50,834 nucleotides of DNA from Candidatus Bathyarchaeota archaeon (GTDB taxonomy: Archaea; Thermoproteota; Bathyarchaeia; TCS64). Location of the stretch: positions 1-50,834 of the forward strand of contig JAPKYO010000025.1 in NCBI GenBank assembly GCA_026394265.1. The letters run 5' to 3'. Below are positions 32,199 through 40,134 of this stretch, piece after piece. Each line of letters opens with the position of its first letter. Position 1 is the stretch's first letter. The position numbers and the translations under genes are program-made. Under the pieces are notes generated by a model. The model did no database searches. It was not told where the DNA came from and saw nothing but the letters and a program-made list of their open reading frames with translations.

Positions 32199-33059
32199 TC
32201 AGCCGACGAAGAGGCGGGACATGTGCGCCCTCTTCGCCAGTTCCTCCATCTCCTCGTCGCTCGGCCTGGCGGCGTTCAGGCTCGCCGCCTCCAGCACCTT
32301 CGGGAGAATCCTGACGTCGCCGGCGGTGTTTAGGAAAATGGTTCCCTGCCCCAGGACCCATGAGACGACGCTGTTTATGTCCCCCTGCTCCTCGAAGGGC
32401 TCATACCACGTCTCCGCTGTGTGGCGCTTCTCCCCCCATGGGCCCCTCGTCAGGGACTTTATCGTCTGTACGGCGACTCCCCGGTCCCTGCACATCCCCA
32501 GTAGTTCGTTGAACTCCCTCCTGTAGCGCTCGTCCTTGTATAGGATGTAGTTCCAGGGGAGGAGGACGGAGTCGAGGTCGTGCCTCTTCAGGCTCCGCAT
32601 GTGCATGGCGGGGGCGAAGAGGCCGTGGCCGGTGACGCCGATGAATCGTGTGAGCCCCTGCTCCCTCGCCTCGACCAGCGCCTTCAATGCCCCTCCCTCA
32701 CCCATGGCGGCCTCCCACTCCTCCGGGTGGGTGAGGTTGTGTAGCTGGATGAGGTCCACGTTCTTCACCCTGAGACGCTTCAGCGACTTGCTGAACTCCG
32801 CCTTCGCCTCCGCGTATGTCCTCATCCCCGTCTTCGTTGCTAGGAAGAAGTCGCCCCTCCGCTTCTCCATCCGCGGGCCTATCCTTAGCTCTGCGTCCCC
32901 GTAGCTGGCGGCGACGTCTATGTGGTTCACGCCGTACCTGTCGAGGAGCTTGAGTGTCTCATCCGCGACCTCCTGAGTCACATCGCCGAGTGCCGCTGCG
33001 CCGAATAGCGTGGCGGTGCTCTCGTGCCCCGTCCTCCCGAATGGCTGCCTGCGAATCAT
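32199..33059 (-). CDS. Aldo/keto reductase family protein
   Basis: A 286-289-residue (beta/alpha)8 oxidoreductase. It shows [19 protein letters not shown], the catalytic block [19 protein letters not shown] (Asp and Tyr), [12 protein letters not shown] with the lysine, and LIQLHNL with the histidine region. It likely reduces aldehydes or ketones with NADPH. The C-terminal LSSDEMEEL-like and the later part resemble the ferredoxin-linked AKR subgroup, but no C-terminal cluster cysteines are seen. ATG 33059 is preferred because a TATA-like ATTATTTAAAC at 33083-33093 leaves room for it; ATG 33068 is possible. This is the last host gene before the AT-rich element. Confidence 0.87.
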   Translation of the reverse strand: MIRRQPFGRTGHESTATLFGAAALGDVTQEVADETLKLLDRYGVNHIDVAASYGDAELRIGPRMEKRRGDFFLATKTGMRTYAEAKAEFSKSLKRLRVKNVDLIQLHNLTHPEEWEAAMGEGGALKALVEAREQGLTRFIGVTGHGLFAPAMHMRSLKRHDLDSVLLPWNYILYKDERYRREFNELLGMCRDRGVAVQTIKSLTRGPWGEKRHTAETWYEPFEEQGDINSVVSWVLGQGTIFLNTAGDVRILPKVLEAASLNAARPSDEEMEELAKRAHMSRLFVG

Positions 33060-33146
33060 AGCAATCATAATCGATCAAAGATGCTGTTTAAATAATCCCC
33101 CCTGACCCCGTCTTAATAGATTAATATTTATTTAATAGATGGTTCT

Positions 33147-33341
33147 ATGATGGACGAAAAAAGAGAATATTCTAATTGGGATTATGATAAAGTAAAATCC
33201 TTTTGCGAGTTTGGTAAAAATGGAATTCCAAAGATTGAATGTGGGGGGACTTGTGCGTGGTGCTACGAATTTTATTACGATCATTGGGTAATTTGTGGAA
33301 TTACTGTTTCTCTCCCTAGATATTATACTACTGAAGTTTAG
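33147..33341 (+). CDS. Small cysteine-rich protein of the element
   Basis: A 64-residue protein, MMDEKREYSNWDYDKVKSFC..., with six cysteines including CGGTCAWC and many aromatic residues. No signal peptide is seen. It could bind a metal or form disulfides. The AT-rich TTAATATTTATTTAA just upstream is a likely promoter. Family not recognised. Confidence 0.5.
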   Translation: MMDEKREYSNWDYDKVKSFCEFGKNGIPKIECGGTCAWCYEFYYDHWVICGITVSLPRYYTTEV

Positions 33342-33404
33342 ACAAATAAAATAACATGTAATTTTTACAAACAGATATATGATAGAATGATTCGTGAGTG
33401 AAAT

Positions 33405-33674
33405 ATGGGGAGAATTAATCAAAGCGACCGTAAGTTATGGCTCCTAATTTTTTTCATAATTTTTCTCCCCTCCACTTGGGTTGAGTGGTATATATTGAAT
33501 ATTTTTACTCCTGTTGGAGATATCAAGGGAGTGCTTGAGCTATTTGTTGTACTTAGTACCCAAAAGGACCCAATGGTTATGATTCAATATTATCTTACTT
33601 TCATAAGTACTGTGATAGCTGTAGGAATAATAACTGAAATAATAAATGATAAAATAGAAAATTTATTTGGTTAA
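33405..33674 (+). CDS. Small two-helix membrane protein of the element
   Basis: An 89-residue protein with two hydrophobic segments (LWLLIFFIIFLPSTWVEWY and YLTFISTVIAVGIITEI) separated by a polar loop. No recognised domain. Very AT-rich codons match the element rather than the host. Confidence 0.5.
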   Translation: MGRINQSDRKLWLLIFFIIFLPSTWVEWYILNIFTPVGDIKGVLELFVVLSTQKDPMVMIQYYLTFISTVIAVGIITEIINDKIENLFG

Positions 33675-33730
33675 TTTAAAAATATGTACTATCTTCAATA
33701 AAAAAGAGATGTTAAAGTTTCTATAAAAAA

Positions 33731-34552
33731 TTAAATTTTGAATTTAGGATTATCAAAGATAATAAGTTTAATATCTGAATAAAAAGAGGCTAAATTTTCT
33801 TCTGTTAATGGTGCTTCTCCAGGGTGCGCACAATTATTTCTCATTGTAAAACAAAGAGAAAGTCTTTCGTGCTGATTATTGTCTATAAGCCCCCAATATT
33901 CCAAAACCCAAAGTAAATCATTATCAAATATAGTTCGTAATTCGCTTAAAGAGTGAATACTATATGACTTATTAAAACGTTTAAATCTTCCTTCCTTAAG
34001 ATTTTTCATTTCTTCTGTCTTTTTATTAAATTCTTCAAATCCGAGTTTTTCAATAACCTTTTGAATTCTATTTATTGTTGCATTCCATCCCATGACACAT
34101 GATGCTCGAAGATAATTACGTTCGGCACATTTTAGTGATTCTATTAGATATTCTTGTTCTTCTTCAGTAGTATTTTCTAATATTTTTGACAAATTTTGTA
34201 TTGAAAGAATTTTATCGGTGTGTCTCATTACAGGTGGGAGAATATCTTTACCTAAATCCACTAAAATATTAGTGATATTGGAAATACAACTAGACTTAAG
34301 AGGGTTTGAAATTGTATGTAATAAAAGTATATCAAAAAACGAATGATATTTTTTAATAATTTCTTCCGGTACTTTATATCTAACTAGTATTGGTTCTATC
34401 TCTTCAAACCACGTTCTTGCAAGTTTTTGTGCTTTTTCTTTTGTTGATTGGCGTTTAATTTGTTTACCTGGTAACTGATCGATTTCTAACTGTATTTGTT
34501 TTAGATCTCTTTCTATTTGCGTAATTTGTTGGATGAATAGATCCTTACTCAT
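33731..34552 (-). CDS. HEPN-like domain protein, putative RNase or toxin
   Basis: A 273-residue, largely helical protein. The N-terminus is a coiled-coil-like segment (IERDLKQIQLEIDQLPGK). Near the C-terminus the segment LCFTMRNNCAHPGEAPLT contains R238-x4-H243, the RNxxxH-type motif of HEPN ribonucleases, in the expected place just before a final helix. HEPN proteins cleave RNA in toxin-antitoxin, abortive-infection and CRISPR-linked systems. The start overlaps the upstream gene by 4 bp (ATGA), so they form a translationally coupled pair. The assignment rests on the motif and helical context; a structural or non-catalytic HEPN protein cannot be excluded. Confidence 0.55.
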   Translation of the reverse strand: MSKDLFIQQITQIERDLKQIQLEIDQLPGKQIKRQSTKEKAQKLARTWFEEIEPILVRYKVPEEIIKKYHSFFDILLLHTISNPLKSSCISNITNILVDLGKDILPPVMRHTDKILSIQNLSKILENTTEEEQEYLIESLKCAERNYLRASCVMGWNATINRIQKVIEKLGFEEFNKKTEEMKNLKEGRFKRFNKSYSIHSLSELRTIFDNDLLWVLEYWGLIDNNQHERLSLCFTMRNNCAHPGEAPLTEENLASFYSDIKLIIFDNPKFKI

Positions 34553-35160
34553 TTAACGATCTCCGAAATTACATCCGCAAGCGCACTCTTTCCATCTGGC
34601 GACAGCTCTACATGTTCAGGATCAGCCAGACTTTTGAATAGCGACTGATTATTTTTGAAGTTTGCTTGGAAATTTGGTTGATCATAGGATTTCAGTTCTT
34701 GGCAACGAGTTCTAACTGTTTCAGCATTGAACTCGAATTTTCCACCCTTTAACGCAGTTTCCAACGCTACAAGTAGTGCTATTTGAATTTGAGACCGGGA
34801 TTTTTTTGTGGTTGTTATTTGGTAAGTGGGTCTCACTTCTTTGTCCTGCATTAAAAATAGTTTTTTAAGTTTTTCCTCAGCAACCTCGTATTGCTGAAGG
34901 AAGGCTCTCACATCAATAGGTATAATGAATTTACCTGTAGGTACAGGTTCACTCTTTGTTTCATGTTTTACAATTTCAAATGGTAGTTGGGTTCCTGTTA
35001 ATTTTTGATTTAGTAATACTTCAAAAGCTTTCATACGATAATATTCAGGTATTTGTTCTACTTTTCCAATAATTTCCTGCATCTGTTCAATTATTGGATC
35101 TGATTTTTTTTCTTTTGTAACTGCCTTTGGCTCTGTTTCTTTTTCAGGTGAATCTGACAT
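34549..35160 (-). CDS. Partner of the HEPN-like protein, unknown family
   Basis: A 203-residue protein with a charged, disordered N-terminus (EKETEPKAVTKEKK), a middle domain (VRAFLQQYEVAEEKLKKLFL) and a helical C-terminus (SQIQIALLVALETALKGG, then FKSLADPEHVELSPDGKSAL) that could be a winged-helix-like fold. It is the first gene of a two-gene operon with the HEPN-like gene and may be its antitoxin, regulator or sensor subunit; this is inference from coupling. A TATA-like box (CTTTTATG, minus strand near 35190) lies at the right distance for a leaderless start at 35160. Confidence 0.55.
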   Translation of the reverse strand: MSDSPEKETEPKAVTKEKKSDPIIEQMQEIIGKVEQIPEYYRMKAFEVLLNQKLTGTQLPFEIVKHETKSEPVPTGKFIIPIDVRAFLQQYEVAEEKLKKLFLMQDKEVRPTYQITTTKKSRSQIQIALLVALETALKGGKFEFNAETVRTRCQELKSYDQPNFQANFKNNQSLFKSLADPEHVELSPDGKSALADVISEIVK

Positions 35161-35266
35161 AATAAATTGAGATTATTTAAAAACATAAAAGCTTTTGTAA
35201 ATCTAAACTAAATTTTTCATTAATTTATCAATTAAAAGATTTGGTAAGCCTTTTTCTTCAATTTAC

Positions 35267-35407
35267 ATGAAGAAATTTCTCGTGATTAGAGTCGGATATC
35301 TCAACCAATGGATAAAACCTGTAACCAATCGAAAGGGTTATCCAAAAAGGCGCAACACTGAGACCAAAGCTGGAACAGGTATGGAGTTCTTCATAGGGAG
35401 CAACTAA
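35267..35407 (+). CDS. Possible 46-aa basic protein upstream of the integrase
   Basis: A short frame encoding MKKFLVIRVGYLNQWIKPVT and a basic, polar tail rich in Lys/Arg (NRKGYPKRRNTETK). AATTAAAAG about 30 bp upstream could be its TATA box. It fills the gap between the divergent HEPN pair and the integrase. It could be a small DNA-binding excisionase-like protein, but there is no recognisable domain. Confidence 0.4.
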   Translation: MKKFLVIRVGYLNQWIKPVTNRKGYPKRRNTETKAGTGMEFFIGSN

Positions 35408-35461
35408 GTTCGTGGGATTCCTTAAATAGCTGCGATACGAATCCTAACACGGGTGCGGAAC

Positions 35462-36706
35462 ATGGAAAAGGAAAGCAAGGCAAGTAAGAAATGGCAAGAT
35501 GCGTTAAGCGTTCTTGCTCCAAACACGAGGGACCGTTACATTAGACTTGTAGATCGTTTCATGGCTCGGTTCAATTATTCCACTCTTGAAGTACTATGGC
35601 AAAAACACGAAGAAGAATTAACCGCTAAGGACTCAAGGGATCAGCACGAGATCGAGACTCAAGTAAAATTGTTAATGAACGAGGACATTAGGGCTGGGGG
35701 AAAACCTCAGACAGTTGCCCATATTTACAAAGCACTTCAACACTTTTTTGCTTCTCAGGATAGGAAAAAGAAACTCGATCTGGCTCCTAGAGAAATTCCC
35801 AAAGGTGAAAGCATTGGGAGAAACCTCGTCACCAAGGATCAGATTAGCCAAGTGTTAGACGCTTGCGGAAATGAAGCCAAGCTTAGAAACAGATCTTTGA
35901 TAATGTTCCTGAAAGATTCGGGACTTAGGGTAGGGGATGCGGTTTCCTTCAATGTCGAGGCATATACCAGTTCTCAATTAGTCAGAAACGAGGCTGGAGA
36001 ACCTTTCAGGGTATTCGATCCATCTGTTACAAGAAAAAACAAGGTGCTGGCGTTTGTTGTTATTGGTCCTGAAGCTGTCAGGGCTTTCGATGAATACCTT
36101 GGTGAACGCTCAGAGTCTGGGACTGTGCCAAACGATCAACCTCTCTTTACAGTAGAACGAAACCAGAAAAATGCTCGAAAGGGTAACCGATTAAGTCCCG
36201 ATGGTGGCTCTGAGGAACTAAGAAGGCTGTGCGCTCATGTTAAGAACGGCAAGAGGTTGGGCGCACACTCTTTCCGCAAATATTTCATAACTAGCTTAGA
36301 GTCTGCGGGACTAACTGGGAATTGGATCAAGAGGCTGTGCGGCAAAACTATAGGGGGAGCTATGGGGCAATATAGCAAACCCGAAGATCAACCTGATACA
36401 GAAGGTAAGTATCCCAATGCTCTGGTGGCTGGATATGTCAGGAGTTATGATAGACTCAGAGTATTTGGAAATGGGCAGGAGACTAAGAAGAAGGTCGAGA
36501 GCCTTGAAAAACAGGTTCAGGGGTTGACCTCCTTCGTTGAAAGCTTGGGGTTCACAAAAGACGGTAAACCCCTAAAACTAGTTGAGGCTGAGATAGAAGG
36601 GCAAACAGTATATAGCAAACCTCAGACTCCCGCAGAAAAAAGCACAGAACTTACACCTGAAGAATTAGGGGTGTTAAGAAAGCTGTTCGAAAAATCAAAG
36701 AAATAG
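35462..36706 (+). CDS. Tyrosine recombinase (integrase) of the element
   Basis: A site-specific recombinase of about 414 residues that should integrate and excise the element. The N-terminal part (TRDRYIRLVDRFMARF to about residue 110) is a core-binding SAM-like domain. The catalytic domain shows FLKDSGLRVGDAVSF with the first arginine (residue 156 from ATG 35462), HSFRKYFITSLESAG with the H-x-x-R box, and the tyrosine nucleophile in MGQYSKPED. A C-terminal coiled coil (KKVESLEKQVQGLTSFVESL) is an unusual extension. ATG 35462 is favoured over GTG 35453 because CTTAAATAG at 35421-35429 gives a leaderless start. The gene is intact. Confidence 0.9.
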   Translation: MEKESKASKKWQDALSVLAPNTRDRYIRLVDRFMARFNYSTLEVLWQKHEEELTAKDSRDQHEIETQVKLLMNEDIRAGGKPQTVAHIYKALQHFFASQDRKKKLDLAPREIPKGESIGRNLVTKDQISQVLDACGNEAKLRNRSLIMFLKDSGLRVGDAVSFNVEAYTSSQLVRNEAGEPFRVFDPSVTRKNKVLAFVVIGPEAVRAFDEYLGERSESGTVPNDQPLFTVERNQKNARKGNRLSPDGGSEELRRLCAHVKNGKRLGAHSFRKYFITSLESAGLTGNWIKRLCGKTIGGAMGQYSKPEDQPDTEGKYPNALVAGYVRSYDRLRVFGNGQETKKKVESLEKQVQGLTSFVESLGFTKDGKPLKLVEAEIEGQTVYSKPQTPAEKSTELTPEELGVLRKLFEKSKK

Positions 36707-37063
36707 CTGTTTTTATATAATCTACCAGTCTCAAACAGGTCCATTTTTCAAGTCGCGTTTAGTCAAATAGCTTAATATATAAACGCGTCAAGGTTAATAA
36801 TGAAATAAGTCAAGTATTTTAATAAAATATATAATATTATTAACTTAATTACTAAATAAGGCAAGAAAAAGGCGTTTAATGTGTTAATTGATGGTTGTCT
36901 TGAAAAGAATCCCATGAAATAGGGGTTAGATCTGCCGTCACTCCCCCTCTGGAAATGGCAAATATCCTAACAAGTATTCGATATGGCTAAAATCCAAAAA
37001 TCTATTCCTTCAAAAATTCGGAATCAACTGCTGCTTTTTCGACACAGGACAACCCCAAATTTT
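36707..37063. repeat. AT-rich region with inverted repeat and GTCAAG motifs after the integrase
   Basis: CGCGTTTA (36754-36761) and TAAACGCG (36780-36787) form an 8-bp inverted repeat around an AT-rich spacer. Several near-copies of GTCAAG (AAGTCAAG, CGTCAAGG, AGGCAAG) recur over the next 100 bp, ending in a very AT-rich stretch. This could be an origin, a recombinase accessory site or promoter region. From 36900 to 37063 I see nothing. Confidence 0.35.
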
Positions 37064-37237
37064 CTATACCTTCAAAACAGGCTTGTTCCTGTCTATTTCT
37101 AGTTGTGCCACGCCACACTCGGCGCATAGATCAGGATAGATCTCGGTGTAAAATATGGTTTCTTTCCCACATTTTTTGCACTTATACCTTACGTTGTCTG
37201 GTGCCGTACAGCTCGCCGCAGGTTGAGACTCACATGG
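37064..37237 (-). pseudogene. Zinc-ribbon reading frame without a standard start
   Basis: An open frame of 57 sense codons reads ...VRYKCKKCGKETIFYTEIYP, then LCAECGVAQLEIDRNKPV and stop. The CxxC pair is 18-20 residues from a second CxxC, so the translation is a good zinc ribbon. No ATG, GTG or TTG is in frame after the upstream TAA, although a TATA-like CTTAAATAA sits at 37238-37246. It is either a decayed gene or one using an unusual start. Confidence 0.45.
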
Positions 37238-37314
37238 TTATTTAAGGGTTAAGGAAAAATAAATCCTGTTTGTAAGCAATAATATTAAATCGCCCCCAAA
37301 CCCCATTAACACTC

Positions 37315-38067
37315 ATGAAAGGTTTTACAAAATCTAAATTAATGGCAGCTTTCACCCTGTTTGCTGTAATCTTAATCTCCCCGATGCTTGCCCCAGTTGC
37401 CGAGGCTTGCCCTAGAACAACAACGATATTCTACGATAATTTCAATGGAAGATCGCTTTCACCTCAATGGAACTACAAATACATCGCCACAGGCGGAAGC
37501 ATGAAGGTAAGCTCCAGCCAACTACACTTCGTTTCTCCTTCGATCTTCCAAGATGCCCCCAACTCTCATGATGTTTTAAGGCGCTTCATCTCTCCCTCGG
37601 CTACTTTAAGCAAAATGGACATCTCTGTGAGGCTGAGAGTCAACTCATTTGACCGCTTTTCAATTACCATAGATCACGCACAAACCAACTCCTACCCCTT
37701 CGAGAACCTAATGTTCAACCTCAACTTGCGTGAAGCAGGAGTTCCGCCCACAAATAATATTCTCACTATAGGGACACCTTCTGGGGAGTTGGGCGGTGGA
37801 CCAGGTATTGAGGGTTCCATGATTGACAGTTTGGCGGTTGGAACTTGGTATGTCTGTAAGATATCTATCCAGAGAAGCCCCTATCTTGTGACCTTCACCA
37901 TTTTCAGCGACGGTGGAGTTCTACTAGCTCAGCAACAGGTAGCGGGATCAGCCCTCTCTGCCTATGGTTTTAATGACATCAAAGCGGTAGGTTTCAACTC
38001 GTGGACATCGCTTGCTAGTGGTCCTTACGGGAACGTGGACATCGACTGGGTAAAAATAACAAACTAA
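37315..38067 (+). CDS. Secreted beta-sandwich (lectin/LamG-like) protein
   Basis: A 250-residue protein with an N-terminal signal peptide (LMAAFTLFAVILISPMLAPV, cleavage near AEA-C). The mature part opens IFYDNFNGRSLSPQWNYKY, the usual start of concanavalin-like/LamG or glycan-binding sandwich domains, and ends GPYGNVDIDWVKI, also typical. There is no membrane anchor. It probably binds or degrades a polysaccharide outside the cell, but no catalytic residues can be named. A TATA-like AATATTAAATCG at 37282-37293 fits a leaderless ATG. It is less AT-rich than neighbours, so it may be cargo acquired by the element. Confidence 0.6.
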   Translation: MKGFTKSKLMAAFTLFAVILISPMLAPVAEACPRTTTIFYDNFNGRSLSPQWNYKYIATGGSMKVSSSQLHFVSPSIFQDAPNSHDVLRRFISPSATLSKMDISVRLRVNSFDRFSITIDHAQTNSYPFENLMFNLNLREAGVPPTNNILTIGTPSGELGGGPGIEGSMIDSLAVGTWYVCKISIQRSPYLVTFTIFSDGGVLLAQQQVAGSALSAYGFNDIKAVGFNSWTSLASGPYGNVDIDWVKITN

Positions 38068-38091
38068 TCTAACAGTTATTTCTTTTCTGCA

Positions 38092-38325
38092 CTATATTTG
38101 TTTCGTTCTCGGAACAAGATGATATTTTTTATGCCAAAATAAATTGCTCGTGTTTAGCGGTTCTTCTCCAATACGGATAATATATGGATTTAATATTTCG
38201 CAGACTTCTCTTAACTTTTTTCCATTCATGAGCAGAATATCAATCTGTGAGTTAAATTTACTGTCACAACACTTACACTTATTTTTAGGCAATTTAATTA
38301 CACTCCTGCCACTCTGCGATTTCAT
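38092..38325 (-). CDS. Small protein with CxCC motif
   Basis: About 77 residues from ATG 38325: MKSQSGRSVIKLPKNKCKCC, then a helical part and NTSNLFWHKKYHLVPRTKQI. The CKCC motif and the later histidines (FWHKKYH) could bind zinc as a CCHH finger, possibly for DNA binding. The 5' end overlaps the next gene upstream by 32 bp. Last of three small genes in one operon. Confidence 0.5.
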   Translation of the reverse strand: MKSQSGRSVIKLPKNKCKCCDSKFNSQIDILLMNGKKLREVCEILNPYIIRIGEEPLNTSNLFWHKKYHLVPRTKQI

Positions 38326-38512
38326 GGTTCCAAATATGCAACTTACCACATTCGAGACATCGGCATAATATCACGTGGTCAATTTCAACTAGAAATCCAT
38401 GCTCATTTTTACAACTTGAACACCTCGGCTTGGCTCTTGTGCTATATACGATTTTATCGCCTGTATTCAATTCAGAAAGACTATACCCATATAATCCCAT
38501 TTTTTGTTTCAC
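38294..38512 (-). CDS. Small zinc-ribbon protein
   Basis: 72 residues with a clear zinc ribbon: CSSCKNEHG and, about 18 residues later, CRCLECGKLHIW. The N-terminal part is polar. It starts directly after the stop of the gene at 38513 and overlaps the gene at 38092, so these form an operon of three small proteins. Likely nucleic-acid-binding; family not recognised. Confidence 0.6.
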   Translation of the reverse strand: MKQKMGLYGYSLSELNTGDKIVYSTRAKPRCSSCKNEHGFLVEIDHVILCRCLECGKLHIWNHEIAEWQECN

Positions 38513-38734
38513 CTATTTTAATTCCGGTATTTCATCATCTGCTCGACTCTCATAGCTCGTGCAGATTTGCCCCTTCAGCATTTGCGGGCAGGGCTTTTCC
38601 TTCATATATATTCTGCAATACTGACAAACGCTTTCTTCCGCTATCAATCTGCGCGGGAAATAGAACTTTATCTGGGTTATCTCTTGCTCGGTAAACCCCA
38701 TTTCCTCATATATGTTTTCCATACTTTGTTTCAT
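38513..38734 (-). CDS. Small cysteine-containing protein, first of a three-gene operon
   Basis: 73 residues from the first ATG: MKQSMENIYEEMGFTEQEIT, later CQYCRIYMKEKPCPQML and a final CTSYESR. The CxxC-x8-C-x7-C spacing could bind zinc or an iron-sulfur cluster. Because AATTATATATG lies just upstream, later ATGs (38722, 38701) are possible starts. Function unknown. Confidence 0.5.
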   Translation of the reverse strand: MKQSMENIYEEMGFTEQEITQIKFYFPRRLIAEESVCQYCRIYMKEKPCPQMLKGQICTSYESRADDEIPELK

Positions 38735-38835
38735 ATATAATTATCACACCCCCCACACTCATGAAATTTATAATCTCAACGGTTCATATATAAAAAAAGA
38801 GAATAGATTATATCTTATTAGATATATATTTTATA

Positions 38836-38957
38836 GTTTTTACTTTTTACTTTTTAGTTTTTACTCTGCAAAATTTACTCATCACTTTCCCATGAAATTT
38901 GAAGTTTTTACTTTTTGCCCTTAAATAAAAAGTAAAAATTGCAAAAGTAAAAACTTC
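38836..38957. repeat. GTTTTTAC repeat cluster with long inverted repeat (origin or operator candidate)
   Basis: GTTTTTAC or a one-base variant occurs four times in tandem at 38836-38864, again at 38904-38911, and in inverse orientation as GTAAAAAT at 38932 and GTAAAAAC at 38947. GAAGTTTTTACTTTTTGC (38901-38918) and GCAAAAGTAAAAACTTC (38941-38957) are inverted with one T difference. The cluster is flanked by an AT-only tract and abuts the 3' end of the MCM-like gene. Iterons next to a replication gene are typical of plasmid origins; an operator for the downstream small-gene operon is the alternative. Confidence 0.6.
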
Positions 38958-40131
38958 ACTCTTTGACGCCCCATGTTCCGTACTTCTTTTTCTGGAAGTG
39001 TCCATTTAGTGCATTATAGATGGTTCGGGTGTTCTTGATACTGACCGCCGACTGTATCTCTCCGAAGGTTTTTGGACCGCTTGCGAACAGCTCGTTAAGT
39101 TCTCTTACTAATACGCCTACTTTCCTTCTTGGAGTATAATCTTCAGCACACGATATATCTTTACCCCCGGCGTTTCTGAAGGTGTCTAGTTTCATTTTAT
39201 CAAGTGGGTTGCCGACCATGTGACGGATAACCATTTCCCTGATCAGGTTGGTGGCTTGTCTAGCACCATAAATATCGACTATTGGGGTTTGCATTTTTTC
39301 AGCCTCATGTTTTACATCCTTGAAAACTTGTTTAATAGTCGCTTCATATCCTTCGGGTAATGTAGTTACCATTTTTGGCAACTCTTGAAACAGACCCTTA
39401 TTAACTTCTTTTAATTCCCCTAGTTTTGATAAGTTAAATTCTATCAGTGGATTGTTTCCCCATAGTGTTTCCGCGTCTTCATCGCTTACATCATATTGTA
39501 TGAATTTACATCTATCAAAGAAAGCGTTTGTTGTAAGTAACTTAATTGTGGATTCGTCCAGTATGTGAGAGCAAAAGATAAACTGTGTGGATGGTTTATA
39601 GACTAGAGAATCGCCCACGATTTTTAGCCCATCAACTGATTCATGGGAATAACTATCTCTTTCTGACTGTTGAAGTTCTCCCAATTTAATCAAGTCTCGC
39701 CCTATCGTGTTTCCTTCAAGGATTTTATTCAGTGTTGCCATTTGACCCCTAAGCTCTTTTTCTGACTTCATGAAGGCTGTGAACTCTGTGATAAGGCACA
39801 TTTTATAGCCCAGAAATAGGGGCTTGTAAAGTTTACCTGTTGATGTCACGCTCCCGCCGAAGGTTTGAACTGTGCAATCTGTTAGTTCCTTCACTTTATA
39901 TTCGTCTGGGATACAGTTTTCTATGAACTTTTTGCAGATTAAGTCTTTATATGTTCCCATCGGACCATGAATAAATAGGTGTTGATATAGCCTCAAATCT
40001 GGGTATTTTGGTATAGGTGTTAGTAGCGTTGATATATAGGCTTTCTCTAATTCCTCGAATATTATTTCTCCGATAAACTTTATACTATCTCTGCCTATAT
40101 CTCTAGCTAGTATGATAGGATCGGGAGACAT
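38956..40131 (-). CDS. Divergent MCM-like AAA+ ATPase with C-terminal winged helix (replication candidate)
   Basis: A 391-residue AAA+-type protein. Walker A is degenerate, HGPMGTYKD (residues 55-63), with KD in place of KS/KT. Walker B, MCLITEF, aligns with the MCM motif LIDEFDKM but has TE in place of DE. TQFIFCSH looks like sensor 1, and NAFFDRCKFIQYDVSDEDAE resembles the MCM arginine-finger block (SRFDL...D). The last about 50 residues (FGEIQSAVSIKNTRTIYNAL) form a winged helix as in MCM. It lacks the MCM N-terminal domain. It is likely the element's replicative helicase or initiator. The changed ATPase residues make activity uncertain. An SF3 or unrelated plasmid Rep is the alternative. 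Confidence 0.6.
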   Translation of the reverse strand: MSPDPIILARDIGRDSIKFIGEIIFEELEKAYISTLLTPIPKYPDLRLYQHLFIHGPMGTYKDLICKKFIENCIPDEYKVKELTDCTVQTFGGSVTSTGKLYKPLFLGYKMCLITEFTAFMKSEKELRGQMATLNKILEGNTIGRDLIKLGELQQSERDSYSHESVDGLKIVGDSLVYKPSTQFIFCSHILDESTIKLLTTNAFFDRCKFIQYDVSDEDAETLWGNNPLIEFNLSKLGELKEVNKGLFQELPKMVTTLPEGYEATIKQVFKDVKHEAEKMQTPIVDIYGARQATNLIREMVIRHMVGNPLDKMKLDTFRNAGGKDISCAEDYTPRRKVGVLVRELNELFASGPKTFGEIQSAVSIKNTRTIYNALNGHFQKKKYGTWGVKE

Positions 40132-40134
40132 GGC

